9,346 bases of DNA from an uncultured Blautia sp. (GCA_934409175.1 CAKRVX010000081.1:1-9346); one strand, 5' to 3'. Shown: positions 1 through 6,376, counted from the first letter of the stretch. Translations and numbers: made by a program. The notes: generated by a model not told the origin, from the sequence alone.

Positions 1-399
1 TTTGCCTGCGGAAATGAGAAACTGATCAAATATCTGAATGATGTGAAATATTCTTTCAATTCCTATACCATGGACCGTACTGCCCTGGCAGCAGGTGTGG
101 CAGCAGTGAAGGATCAGGCATATTTCCATGAAACATGCAATAAGATCATAGAGACCAGAGAATGGACCAAGAAGGAACTGAAAGCTCTGGGATTTTCTTT
201 CCAGGATTCCATGTCTAATTTTATCTTCGCTGCTCATGAGACATGTCCGGCTGAGAAGATTTTCGAAGCGTTGCGGGAAAAGCATATTTATGTAAGATAT
301 TTCCCGAAGGGAAGAACCAATAATTTCCTTCGTATTACCATCGGGACACAGGAAGAGATGCAGACATTTATTAATGTTCTAAAAGATTATCTGAAATAG
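1..399 (+). CDS. hisC: Histidinol-phosphate aminotransferase, C-terminal part (5' truncated by window edge)
   Basis: The reading frame is open from base 1 and stops with TAG at 397-399, giving the last 132 residues of a PLP-dependent class I/II aminotransferase. The family converts imidazole-acetol phosphate and glutamate to histidinol phosphate in histidine biosynthesis. What shows this is the C-terminal small domain: a K-Y-S-F-N stretch near the window start, then the segment VRYFPKGRTNNFLRITIGT followed by E-E-M. In HisC the Arg of LRITIG contacts the substrate. The PLP lysine lies upstream of the window, so the catalytic core cannot be checked. A related class I/II aminotransferase such as a threonine-phosphate decarboxylase is the main alternative. 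A GTG at 43 is in frame but is internal, not the start. The stop codon overlaps the ribosome binding site of the next gene, so the two are probably co-transcribed. Confidence 0.85.
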   Translation, partial: FACGNEKLIKYLNDVKYSFNSYTMDRTALAAGVAAVKDQAYFHETCNKIIETREWTKKELKALGFSFQDSMSNFIFAAHETCPAEKIFEALREKHIYVRYFPKGRTNNFLRITIGTQEEMQTFINVLKDYLK

Positions 400-407
400 G
401 AGGTTCT

Positions 408-908
408 ATGGAAGTACTGGTACATTGGTTTTCTAATAATCTGGCACAGTTTATTTCTCCGGAGGGTGCGGTATTCATCATCTCTATGATTCCGATTCTG
501 GAGTTAAGGGGAGGACTTCTGGCGGCGTCTCTGCTGAAGATTTCAGCGGCAAAAGCCATTCCATTGTGTGTGATCGGAAACATTATTCCAATTCCGTTTA
601 TTCTGCTTTTTATCCGGCAGATCTTTAAGGCAATGAAGAAAACCAAACTGTTTAATGGACTGATTGTTCGTCTGGAGAACAGGGCAATGAAAAAAAGCGA
701 TCAGGTGAAGAAATATGAATTCTGGGGTCTGATGCTCTTTGTAGGAATTCCCCTTCCGGGAACGGGGGCATGGACCGGGGCACTGGTTGCATCTCTGCTG
801 GAAGTTGATATTAAAAAATCATCTCTGGCAATTCTGTCAGGTATTATCCTGGCAACAGTTATCATGTATATCGTATCCTATGGAGTAGTAGGAAATCTTG
901 TTCATTAA
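408..908 (+). CDS. Small multi-drug export family membrane protein (Sm_multidrug_ex)
   Basis: A 166-residue polytopic membrane protein. It carries the hallmarks of the Sm_multidrug_ex family: PILELRGGL (residues 29-37), GNIIPIPF (57-64) and IPLPGTGAWTGAL (114-126). Hydrophobic segments lie at about 20-41, 47-70, 108-131 and 138-163, with a basic loop (about 75-103) between the second and third. The paired Pro-rich motifs suggest re-entrant or broken helices of a transporter. Despite the family name, the substrate is not established and drug export should not be assumed. The start is ATG 408, preceded by a full AGGAGG (398-403) that overlaps the hisC stop codon, so it is the second gene of that transcript. 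It is followed by a long hairpin terminator. Family assignment is fairly sure; function is open. Confidence 0.85.
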   Translation: MEVLVHWFSNNLAQFISPEGAVFIISMIPILELRGGLLAASLLKISAAKAIPLCVIGNIIPIPFILLFIRQIFKAMKKTKLFNGLIVRLENRAMKKSDQVKKYEFWGLMLFVGIPLPGTGAWTGALVASLLEVDIKKSSLAILSGIILATVIMYIVSYGVVGNLVH

Positions 909-925
909 CCGGATTGAATAAAACT

Positions 926-986
926 AAAGAGCTGCTTTACAGCTGATGTCATAAGTGCAAGGACATTGACTGTAAGGCAGCTCTTT
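926..986. terminator. Long hairpin between convergent operons, probable bidirectional terminator
   Basis: Bases 926-942 pair with 970-986 (17 bp, one G-U). After a single mismatch (943/969), bases 944-950 pair with 962-968 (7 bp, two G-U) around an 11-base loop. The outer arm is rich in A on the left and ends CTCTTTT on the right, so each strand reads a GC-containing stem followed by U-rich sequence. It lies between the plus-strand hisC unit (ending 908) and the minus-strand pilus-like operon (ending 1017), and fits termination of both. The stem is longer than a typical intrinsic terminator. Confidence 0.75.
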
Positions 987-1016
987 TGGTATTTGCGGAA
1001 ATAATATATACGGAGA

Positions 1017-2078
1017 TTACAGTTTCCGCTTCAGCATGTCGGCGTTAGAAGCATGCTTTAATGCAGTTTCCTTTGTGATACGTCCGGATTTATATAATTC
1101 CAGAAGACTCTGATCCATGGAACGCATGCCTTCATGTGCAGAGGAAGCAATTACTCCATCAATCTGGTGTACTTTATTATCACGAATCATATTACGGATG
1201 GCCGGGTTCAGTCGCATGACTTCGAATACAGGGATATTATGTCCGTTAATATCCGGCACCAGCTGCTGGGAGATGACTGCCTGAAGAACCATGGATAACT
1301 GGATGGAAATCTGTCGCTGCTGGCTGGGCTCAAAAACATCTACGATTCTGCCGATAGTGTTGGCTGCTCCCGTGGTATGTAAACTGGAGAGTACCAGATG
1401 TCCTGTCTCAGCAGCTGTCATGGCAGTCTGAATCGTTTCGTAATCACGCATTTCTCCAAGAAGGATCACATCCGGACTCTGGCGAAGTGTGGCGCGCAGG
1501 GAAACCAGATAGCTTTCAGTATCAGTGCAGATCTCTCGCTGGCTGACAATACATTTATCATGGCGGTGCAGGTATTCAAGAGGATCTTCCAGTGTGATGA
1601 TATGTCCCTCTCTGGAGTGGTTGATTTTGTCTACGATACATGCCATGGTGGTCGATTTACCGCTTCCGGCGGGACCTGTGACCAGAACCATCCCTTTTGT
1701 GAAATCAGCGGCAGACATGACTTCTTCGGGAATATGGAGGATATCCGGGTTTGGAAGATCGAATGCGATCACACGGATTACTGCAGCCAGAGAACCTCTC
1801 TGCCTGTAGGTGTTGACACGGAATCTGGACAGACCCGGAACTGAAAAAGAAAAATCATCGTCACCGGTACGGAGAAAATCTTCGATTTTCCGGTTTCCGG
1901 CCATTATGTAAATCTGGCGGATCAAAGCGTCTGTATCATCCGGCATAAGGCGTTCGCCGAAAGTGGAAAGCTTTCCATCAATCTTTACAGAAAGAGGGCG
2001 GCCGGCAATGATAAAAATATCAGATGCATGGTTTTCGGTAGCATAAGATAGATAATCGGGTATGATCTGTTCTGTCAT
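1017..2078 (-). CDS. pilT: PilT-type retraction ATPase of a type IV pilus-like system
   Basis: A 353-residue cytoplasmic hexameric ATPase of the secretion/pilus GspE-PilB-PilT superfamily. Visible motifs are Walker A GPAGSGKST (135-143), the Asp box around ITLEDPLEYLH (161-171), Walker B VILLGEMRD with Glu209, and the His box GHLVLSSLHTTGAANT (226-241). The PilT-specific C-terminal motif AIRNMIRDNK (293-302) is present, matching AIRNLIRE, which in known PilT proteins is needed for pilus retraction. This separates it from PilB/GspE assembly ATPases, which are also longer and carry a zinc-binding region. It is the last gene of the operon and overlaps the preceding stop by ATGA (2075-2078), with GGAG about 7 bases upstream. 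Known PilT proteins depolymerise pilin through the PilC platform. No PilB is seen in this window, so the assembly motor is encoded elsewhere or this ATPase works in both directions. Confidence 0.93.
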   Translation of the reverse strand: MTEQIIPDYLSYATENHASDIFIIAGRPLSVKIDGKLSTFGERLMPDDTDALIRQIYIMAGNRKIEDFLRTGDDDFSFSVPGLSRFRVNTYRQRGSLAAVIRVIAFDLPNPDILHIPEEVMSAADFTKGMVLVTGPAGSGKSTTMACIVDKINHSREGHIITLEDPLEYLHRHDKCIVSQREICTDTESYLVSLRATLRQSPDVILLGEMRDYETIQTAMTAAETGHLVLSSLHTTGAANTIGRIVDVFEPSQQRQISIQLSMVLQAVISQQLVPDINGHNIPVFEVMRLNPAIRNMIRDNKVHQIDGVIASSAHEGMRSMDQSLLELYKSGRITKETALKHASNADMLKRKL

Positions 2079-2572
2079 GAGTTTTCTCCTTTATAAACAG
2101 GCTGACTTGTATCAGGGTTCCAGGTGCCGGTGCTGACAGTTTTCCAGGTGAGGATTTCTGGTGTCAGACCGGAATTACCGGATGGATAGGAAAGCTGGAT
2201 TTCAACATACAATCCCTGACTGTCAGTATAATTTAAAGTAAATGATGCAGTCTGGCTTTTTTGATTCCAGGTAACAGGAATATCTGAAAAGTGACCAGTG
2301 ATATTCTCCATTTCAGAGAGATAGGCAGCTTCATCGTCTGCTGCAGAAACAGTCTGCATGGCATATTTTGTAATTTCAGCATATATTGTGGAAGCTTTCG
2401 TGCAGGCACTGTAATAGTCAGAGGTCTGCTGCAGAGAAATCTGAGCGGTTTGCAGATCCTGGCGGGAAGTGCCTAAAGTCAGCAAGGCGAGGATGACCAT
2501 ACAAAGAACAGAAAAGATGACAAACATGGATGGAATTCCTATGGAGAGGAAAGTGCTTTTACGTCTGTTCAT
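2075..2572 (-). CDS. Small single-pass membrane protein of the pilus-like operon
   Basis: A 165-residue protein that I cannot assign to a named family. It has a short basic N-terminus (MNRRKS), one hydrophobic segment (about 13-34), then an exported Gln/Ser/Thr-rich domain, giving an N-in, C-out topology. A coil-like stretch (about 36-60) follows the membrane segment, as in pilins. Gly12 just before the hydrophobic segment could mimic the Gly at -1 of a prepilin site, but the residue at +5 is Phe, not Glu. The C-terminal half alternates polar and hydrophobic residues and looks like beta sheet. ATG 2572 overlaps the upstream stop by ATGA and has a strong GGAGG about 8 bases before it, and it overlaps pilT by ATGA, so its synthesis is tightly coupled to both. 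It is probably a minor pilin-like or alignment component. Confidence 0.8.
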   Translation of the reverse strand: MNRRKSTFLSIGIPSMFVIFSVLCMVILALLTLGTSRQDLQTAQISLQQTSDYYSACTKASTIYAEITKYAMQTVSAADDEAAYLSEMENITGHFSDIPVTWNQKSQTASFTLNYTDSQGLYVEIQLSYPSGNSGLTPEILTWKTVSTGTWNPDTSQPVYKGENS

Positions 2573-3027
2573 TGCTGAGTGCCTCCTTTCTGAAAAACGT
2601 TACTCTGAAATGGAAAGGAAACAGAAGTCCGAAAAAGTTCTGTGTTACCGGCATCTGTAAAACACAGATCAGCTTTTTTGACCAGGTCAGTGGTCTTCAG
2701 GTGTATGGTCAGGGTATAACTGGAATTTTCTTTTTGGCACAGCTGCCACTGACTGTCATAGAAATACTGCAGTGTATTTTTACTCTGTGTACTGCAGGGG
2801 AAAAGTTCATTATAGGTGGAAATATTGCCATCCCATCCTTCCAGAACCTCTCCGGCAGAGACGACCAGTTCCTGTATATGATTCAGTTCTCTGGCTTTCT
2901 GCCTGTCTTTTTTTGCAGCTGCAAAAATTTCCACACAGGCAGTACAGGTCAGCGACAATATCAGAATAGATAAAATAAGTTCTATCAGAAACAATGTGGA
3001 TTTTGAGTGATTATATAATTTATGCAT
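2569..3027 (-). CDS. Pseudopilin-like protein with +5 Glu but no canonical prepilin Gly
   Basis: A 152-residue protein whose N-terminus resembles a type IV pilin or pseudopilin: an 11-residue basic leader, then a hydrophobic helix (12-36) containing LFLIEL. The Glu at position 16 sits where Glu+5 of a mature pilin would be, but the residue at -1 is Thr11 instead of Gly. The helix runs into a charged amphipathic stretch (AAAKKDRQKARELN, 36-49), the usual alpha1-C region of pilins. Cys residues occur at 28, 31 and later in the exported domain. GGAGG lies 5 bases before ATG 3027. It is separated from the upstream gene by 18 bases and overlaps the next by ATGA. A minor pilin role is likely. Cleavage by a prepilin peptidase is doubtful because of the missing Gly. 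Confidence 0.82.
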   Translation of the reverse strand: MHKLYNHSKSTLFLIELILSILILSLTCTACVEIFAAAKKDRQKARELNHIQELVVSAGEVLEGWDGNISTYNELFPCSTQSKNTLQYFYDSQWQLCQKENSSYTLTIHLKTTDLVKKADLCFTDAGNTELFRTSVSFPFQSNVFQKGGTQQ

Positions 3028-3045
3028 ATGTTCCTCCGCGTTTTG

Positions 3046-3540
3046 TCATTTTGAATTCAGAGGTGCACCGGGATGAAGCAGAAAATCTGTACTGTGTCCC
3101 TGAGAATCTTCCATGGAAATTCTGAAAAATCCTTCTGGTGTCTGTTCTGCCTGAAAAGCTTTCAGGTCAGCAATAGTTGTTCCCATTTCCGGAGAAGGAG
3201 TATTGTTTTTGGCTGTGAAAAGTTCCTTAAGTTCATTATTCATAAGATAGATATAAGTGATATAAGCGTTTCCCTCTATGGTGTCTGTCATGCAAAGGGC
3301 AGGAGTATCTCCAAGAGAGCCAAGATAAACAGACTGTGTGGTATCGTGCTGCCGGAATTTTTCAGTAACATAGGCTGAAGCAGTATACAGATTATTGTTT
3401 TCCTGATTTCCTTCTACAGCAGTTCGATAGGCTTGGGAGTTGAATAAAAGCATCATAAGCAGGAAGACTAGAAAAATACCCAGAAGGATGATCACAAAAA
3501 TTGTATCAACAGAATGCCTGCGTCTGGGGAAAAGATTCAT
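3046..3540 (-). CDS. DUF4860-like single-pass membrane protein
   Basis: A 164-residue protein with a basic start (MNLFPRRRHSVDT), one long membrane segment (about 12-33) and an exported domain. The order of features matches what I recall of DUF4860 proteins from Firmicutes: an RHSVDT-like start before the helix, ASAYVTEKFRQHD (about 54-66), a Y-I-T-Y-I-Y-L strand and ELKELFT. That family has no defined biochemical role but is found beside pilT/pilC-type genes. Topology and size match the other three small proteins here, suggesting a minor pilin or a scaffold for the platform. ATG 3540 overlaps the preceding stop by ATGA and has GGAGG upstream. The family name rests on pattern memory; operon membership and topology are seen directly. 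Confidence 0.8.
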   Translation of the reverse strand: MNLFPRRRHSVDTIFVIILLGIFLVFLLMMLLFNSQAYRTAVEGNQENNNLYTASAYVTEKFRQHDTTQSVYLGSLGDTPALCMTDTIEGNAYITYIYLMNNELKELFTAKNNTPSPEMGTTIADLKAFQAEQTPEGFFRISMEDSQGHSTDFLLHPGAPLNSK

Positions 3541-3887
3541 GAGATGCCTCCTTTCCTGCCAGAGAGAGTAAGAACGCTGATAGAAGGAAGAAGATTGGCA
3601 CTGTTTGGAATATATTCCACTACGAATTTGTCTGTATCATATGTAATATGATAGTCGTTCAGCAATTCATCCAGACTCTGAGGATACTGTCCGGTCATGG
3701 CATAAGTACGGATAGCACCCTGTTCCAGTGCCTGTTTCAGGGTAGATTGTTCTCTGGCTATTGCTTCTGTCCCTGCATTGGAGATACCAAGGTAAAAGAT
3801 CAGACAGATAATAAGGAGTGCAATGACAGGTAAAAAGTGCCGGATCTGTCGAAAAATTTGTTTACCGGTCGGTTCAAATAAGTTCAT
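3537..3887 (-). CDS. GspG/pilin-like small protein, candidate main pilin-like subunit
   Basis: A 116-residue protein with a polar, basic N-terminal 17 residues, one membrane helix (about 18-34), an alpha-helical stalk (38-60), and the segment GAIRTYAMTGQYPQSLDELL (57-76). An alanine-rich helix followed by G-x-YP-x-SLDEL is characteristic of GspG/ComGC-like pilins, where it marks the end of helix 1 and the first turn of the globular domain. No G-F-T-L-I-E prepilin site is present. I chose ATG 3885-3887 over an in-frame ATG at 3924-3926. A good GAGGTG lies 6 bases before 3887 and overlaps the pilC stop, whereas the longer form would overlap pilC by 29 bases. It overlaps the next gene by ATGA. 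It is the best candidate in this cluster for a major subunit, by inference. Confidence 0.82.
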   Translation of the reverse strand: MNLFEPTGKQIFRQIRHFLPVIALLIICLIFYLGISNAGTEAIAREQSTLKQALEQGAIRTYAMTGQYPQSLDELLNDYHITYDTDKFVVEYIPNSANLLPSISVLTLSGRKGGIS

Positions 3888-3897
3888 GGCATTCACC

Positions 3898-4941
3898 TCA
3901 GATAACGATTTCAGAAAGAATTCCAAGTAATGGCATCATCACAGATAGGAGAACCAGACCTACAAGAAGAGAAAAAATGATAACAATAGTGGGTTCTACT
4001 ACAGAAATGATGTTGCCTGTGATATTAAGGGAAGAATCGCGATATCGGTCTGCCAGACGGGTCATTACTTCATCGACAGCACCGGCATGAAGTCCGACGG
4101 TAATAAGTCTGGCATTCATTCCTTCGAACAGCCCGGACTGAGAAAGAGCATCTTCAAGAAGTGTGCCCTCTTCAAGGAGACCGAGCGCTTTTTTTAATTT
4201 TTCTTTTACAACAGGCTGTGAGATCAATTCCTGAGCCATTTCCAGCGTAACAGTGTGATCCATTCCACTGTGAAGACCCATAGCGATAGCCTGTGTCAGC
4301 CGGGCATAATCAGCAGAAATGGAAATGTCTCTGACATAGGGAAGATGTCCGGAAAGTCTGTTCAGAAAAGAACGTCCTTTGTCTGTAAAAAAAAGAACGG
4401 CAAATCCAGCTATCAGGATAAGGACAAGAATGAGCAGAACTGCGGAATAATGTGTGATCACATTGCCGGCATTTAAGAGCCCGTTGGAAAAATGATTCAT
4501 TTCAAGTCCCATCTGGTGAAAAACCTGCTGGAATACAGGGAGGACTTTTACCAGAAGAATAACGATCACAACTGCCATCATGCCCAGCATCAAAAGCGGA
4601 TATGTAACAGCACTGCGGATGTTTTCGGAAATTTCTACTTCCTGTTCATAATGAACAGAAAGGCTTTTTAAGACTTCATCAAGGCATCCGGTTTCCTCAC
4701 CTATTTTTACATAAGAAATCATGGAAGGAGGAAATTTTCCGGAATGTTCCAGGGCAAGAGCAAATGAACCATTTTCCTCAAAATCATTCTGAAGATTCTG
4801 GTAGAAATCTTTGCCCTGCTGTGTCTTGCTGTCTTCCAGCATAAGCTGAATTCCTTCTGCACATGAAATGCCGGAATGCAACAGAATGGAAAAGTGTTCA
4901 CAGAAATGAAAAAGCTCCTGATTGGTCAGTGTATTTTTCAT
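3898..4941 (-). CDS. pilC: PilC/GspF-type inner-membrane platform protein
   Basis: A 347-residue protein with two T2SSF domains (about 14-137 and 212-335) and three membrane segments (about 114-134, 166-186, 315-340), the standard GspF/PilC layout. The duplicated motif is visible: GEETGCLDEVL (81-91) in the first repeat and GLHAGAVDEVM (283-293) in the second. The family forms the membrane platform on which PilB/PilT motors act to extrude or withdraw pilin. At 347 residues it is slightly shorter than typical PilC (about 400) because the cytoplasmic N-terminus is short. The ATG at 4941 has only a spaced AGGA about 12 bases upstream, weaker than its neighbours. It begins 38 bases after the lipoprotein gene and its stop codon lies inside the ribosome binding site of the next gene. 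Confidence 0.93.
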   Translation of the reverse strand: MKNTLTNQELFHFCEHFSILLHSGISCAEGIQLMLEDSKTQQGKDFYQNLQNDFEENGSFALALEHSGKFPPSMISYVKIGEETGCLDEVLKSLSVHYEQEVEISENIRSAVTYPLLMLGMMAVVIVILLVKVLPVFQQVFHQMGLEMNHFSNGLLNAGNVITHYSAVLLILVLILIAGFAVLFFTDKGRSFLNRLSGHLPYVRDISISADYARLTQAIAMGLHSGMDHTVTLEMAQELISQPVVKEKLKKALGLLEEGTLLEDALSQSGLFEGMNARLITVGLHAGAVDEVMTRLADRYRDSSLNITGNIISVVEPTIVIIFSLLVGLVLLSVMMPLLGILSEIVI

Positions 4942-4979
4942 AAATTTTCAGGTTCCTTTCTTAAAGAGTAAGAGTACAG

Positions 4980-5900
4980 TCAGCGAGTAAACTGTACGGT
5001 ATAATTATTATTATCCCCGATGTATTCCTGAATTGACTGTTTGTCTTCCGTATTGGAATCGAAAGTAGGGTCCATGCGTGACCATGAATTACCGCTGAAT
5101 TCAACAGCTTTATCTACCCAGCCTTTGGAACGGATATATACATTGATCCATGCATGTTTGACTGTTCCGGCATATCCAATCTGAAGTTTGCAGGGAATAT
5201 CGCAGCTTCGCAGCATGGCAGCAGTAAGTGCGGCATAATCGAAACAGATTCCTTTTCCGGTTTTCAGAGTTTTATCTATGTCAGGAAGATAGCCGGCATC
5301 TACGGTATCAGCCAGGTCGTAATCGTATGTTACATTTGCCACTACATAGTTATAAATGGTTTGAAGCGCGTCGATATCCGTAGTGTTTTCCGAAACCATG
5401 GAAAGAGCAAGCTGGCTTGCCTTGGATTCCGGAGAAAAATTAACATATTGGTTCGGGTAGAGAAAAGGGAGAAATTTGTTTTGAAGTTTTACTTCCAGAG
5501 TATCGGCATATAAAGCAGCATACTGGGAGGAATCTATCTGTTGATAACAACAGACCTGATAGGTTCCGCTTCCGCTGGAAAAAGGAATGACAGCACTTTC
5601 ACCGGGACTGACGAAATAAGAATAGACGACACCGTCCTCAGCAGTAAGCTGAACATTCATCTGCCTGTCTGTCGAATCAGAAACAGCGGTAAGGTATCCC
5701 TGGTCAGTGTTTGAGATATCAAGTACCAAGGGAGAAGAACCAATGGTTTTTTTGCCTGGCACTTCAGGAACCAGAACACGAAGAGGAGAATATACCGGTG
5801 GTTCGTCTGAATTTGTGGAAGATAAACCGCATCCTGTAAAAAACAGTACAAAAATCAGTATCAATACAATAGGAAAGCGGGGAAAATGAAATTTTGTCAT
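4980..5900 (-). CDS. Transglutaminase-like (Cys-His-Asp) lipoprotein
   Basis: A 306-residue lipoprotein that starts the pilus-like operon. Residues 1-24 form a lipoprotein signal: Lys/His/Arg, a hydrophobic core (11-21) and the lipobox F-T-G-C with Cys24 as lipidated residue. A short Ser/Pro-rich spacer containing E-P-P-V-Y follows, then a beta-rich region (about 58-140). A transglutaminase-like domain (about 160-285) has all three catalytic residues: Cys219 in GKGICFDYAAL, His249 in KHAWINVY and Asp277 in MDPTFD. Related domains act as cysteine proteases, peptide cyclases or cross-linkers, so the reaction cannot be named from sequence. GGAG precedes ATG 5900 by 7 bases. It would act on the outer face of the membrane, where it could process or cross-link exported subunits from the same operon. 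Why such an enzyme heads this operon is unexplained. Confidence 0.88.
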   Translation of the reverse strand: MTKFHFPRFPIVLILIFVLFFTGCGLSSTNSDEPPVYSPLRVLVPEVPGKKTIGSSPLVLDISNTDQGYLTAVSDSTDRQMNVQLTAEDGVVYSYFVSPGESAVIPFSSGSGTYQVCCYQQIDSSQYAALYADTLEVKLQNKFLPFLYPNQYVNFSPESKASQLALSMVSENTTDIDALQTIYNYVVANVTYDYDLADTVDAGYLPDIDKTLKTGKGICFDYAALTAAMLRSCDIPCKLQIGYAGTVKHAWINVYIRSKGWVDKAVEFSGNSWSRMDPTFDSNTEDKQSIQEYIGDNNNYTVQFTR

Positions 5901-5941
5901 CAGTCTGCTCCTATATTCTGATAAATAATATGTCTGATTCT

Positions 5942-5966
5942 AAGGTCAAAAGAATTTTCTGACCTT
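5942..5966. repeat. Inverted repeat in the divergent control region
   Basis: AAGGTCA at 5942-5948 is matched exactly by TGACCTT at 5960-5966, with 11 bases between. It lies 42 bases upstream of the lipoprotein ATG. It could be an operator or a leader hairpin for the minus-strand operon. No T-tract follows it on the minus strand, so it is not an evident terminator. Confidence 0.5.
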
Positions 5967-5986
5967 GATAGCATATCTTTGATAAC

Positions 5987-5992
5987 AGTATA
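5987..5992 (-). promoter_or_regulatory. Possible -10 element of the pilus-like operon
   Basis: Read on the minus strand this is TATACT, a near-consensus sigma-A -10. Seventeen bases further upstream there is only a T-rich stretch, no good -35. A transcript from here would carry about 80 bases of leader including the inverted repeat at 5942-5966. A weaker alternative is TTGACC (part of the inverted repeat) with TATTTA downstream. Neither is strong. Confidence 0.3.
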
Positions 5993-6099
5993 GCAGATTT
6001 ATGAAAAAAGAAAATGGAAATCAGGAAGAAAATAGAAGAAAATACAGTCAATATCAGACGAAACAATAATAAAAAATATAAAATAATCGGGAAATTCTA

Positions 6100-6129
6100 T
6101 TGACAAAACCTTAAAGAAAAGCATATACT
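6100..6129 (+). promoter_or_regulatory. Sigma-A promoter of the riboswitch-protease transcript
   Basis: A perfect -35 TTGACA (6100-6105), an 18-base spacer and a -10 TATACT (6124-6129). Transcription would start near 6135-6137, just before the c-di-GMP aptamer, so the leader RNA would begin with the sensor. This is the strongest promoter in the divergent region. Confidence 0.8.
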
Positions 6130-6137
6130 ATGTGTAT

Positions 6138-6312
6138 ATAAAGGCAAACCTGTTGAAAGACAGGGACGCAAAGCCAAGGGTCTAAGGTCGAAAAGTGACT
6201 ATGACAGCCGGTTGCCGCATTAAATTTCTATTATGTAATGTGATGATAGGGAAAGCTGAGTTATATCAGCTTATTTCGTGGTGACCGTTTATGAAAGATA
6301 AACGGTTTTTTT
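6138..6312 (+). ncRNA. c-di-GMP-I (GEMM-I) riboswitch with transcription terminator platform
   Basis: Bases from about 6138 to 6217 carry the GEMM-I aptamer signature: ATAAAGGCAAACC, a hairpin CCTGTT/GACAGG (6149-6154 with 6159-6164) closed by a GAAA tetraloop (6155-6158), GGGACGCAAAGCC, then TCTAAG (6181-6186) and TATGA (6200-6204) forming the tetraloop receptor, and CAGCCGGTTGCCG at the 3' end. The family binds cyclic di-GMP. The expression platform contains a hairpin (6253-6259/6266-6272) and an intrinsic terminator (6284-6312). Bases 6209-6218 of the aptamer 3' strand can pair without a gap with 6278-6287 (10 bp, three G-U), consuming the first four bases of the terminator stem. This suggests that ligand binding frees the terminator, giving an OFF switch. 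I could not delineate the outer P1 helix clearly; it is A+U rich. Confidence 0.93.
6284..6312 (+). terminator. Riboswitch-controlled intrinsic terminator
   Basis: ACCGTTTAT (6284-6292) pairs perfectly with ATAAACGGT (6298-6306) around a GAAAG loop, followed by seven T residues (6306-6312). It lies 65 bases upstream of the protease start codon, so read-through is required for expression. Confidence 0.88.
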
Positions 6313-6376
6313 ATTTATACCACAGTTCCTGTGCACGCATACATAGCTTCACAGTCAGAAAGGATGTGTAAAGTAT

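Noticed and set aside
1398..1844. Plus-strand frames over pilT
   Set aside because: They are antisense shadows of a gene with all PilT motifs and lack ribosome binding sites.
3888..3926. Longer form of the GspG-like protein starting at 3926
   Set aside because: It would overlap pilC by 29 bases, whereas the ATG at 3887 has a GAGGTG at ideal spacing and gives the typical short polar N-terminus before the membrane helix.
6138..6312. Alternative that the riboswitch is an ON switch
   Set aside because: I found no second pairing in which the folded aptamer would block the terminator; the visible alternative helix instead links ligand-free RNA to read-through. Experiment could overturn this.
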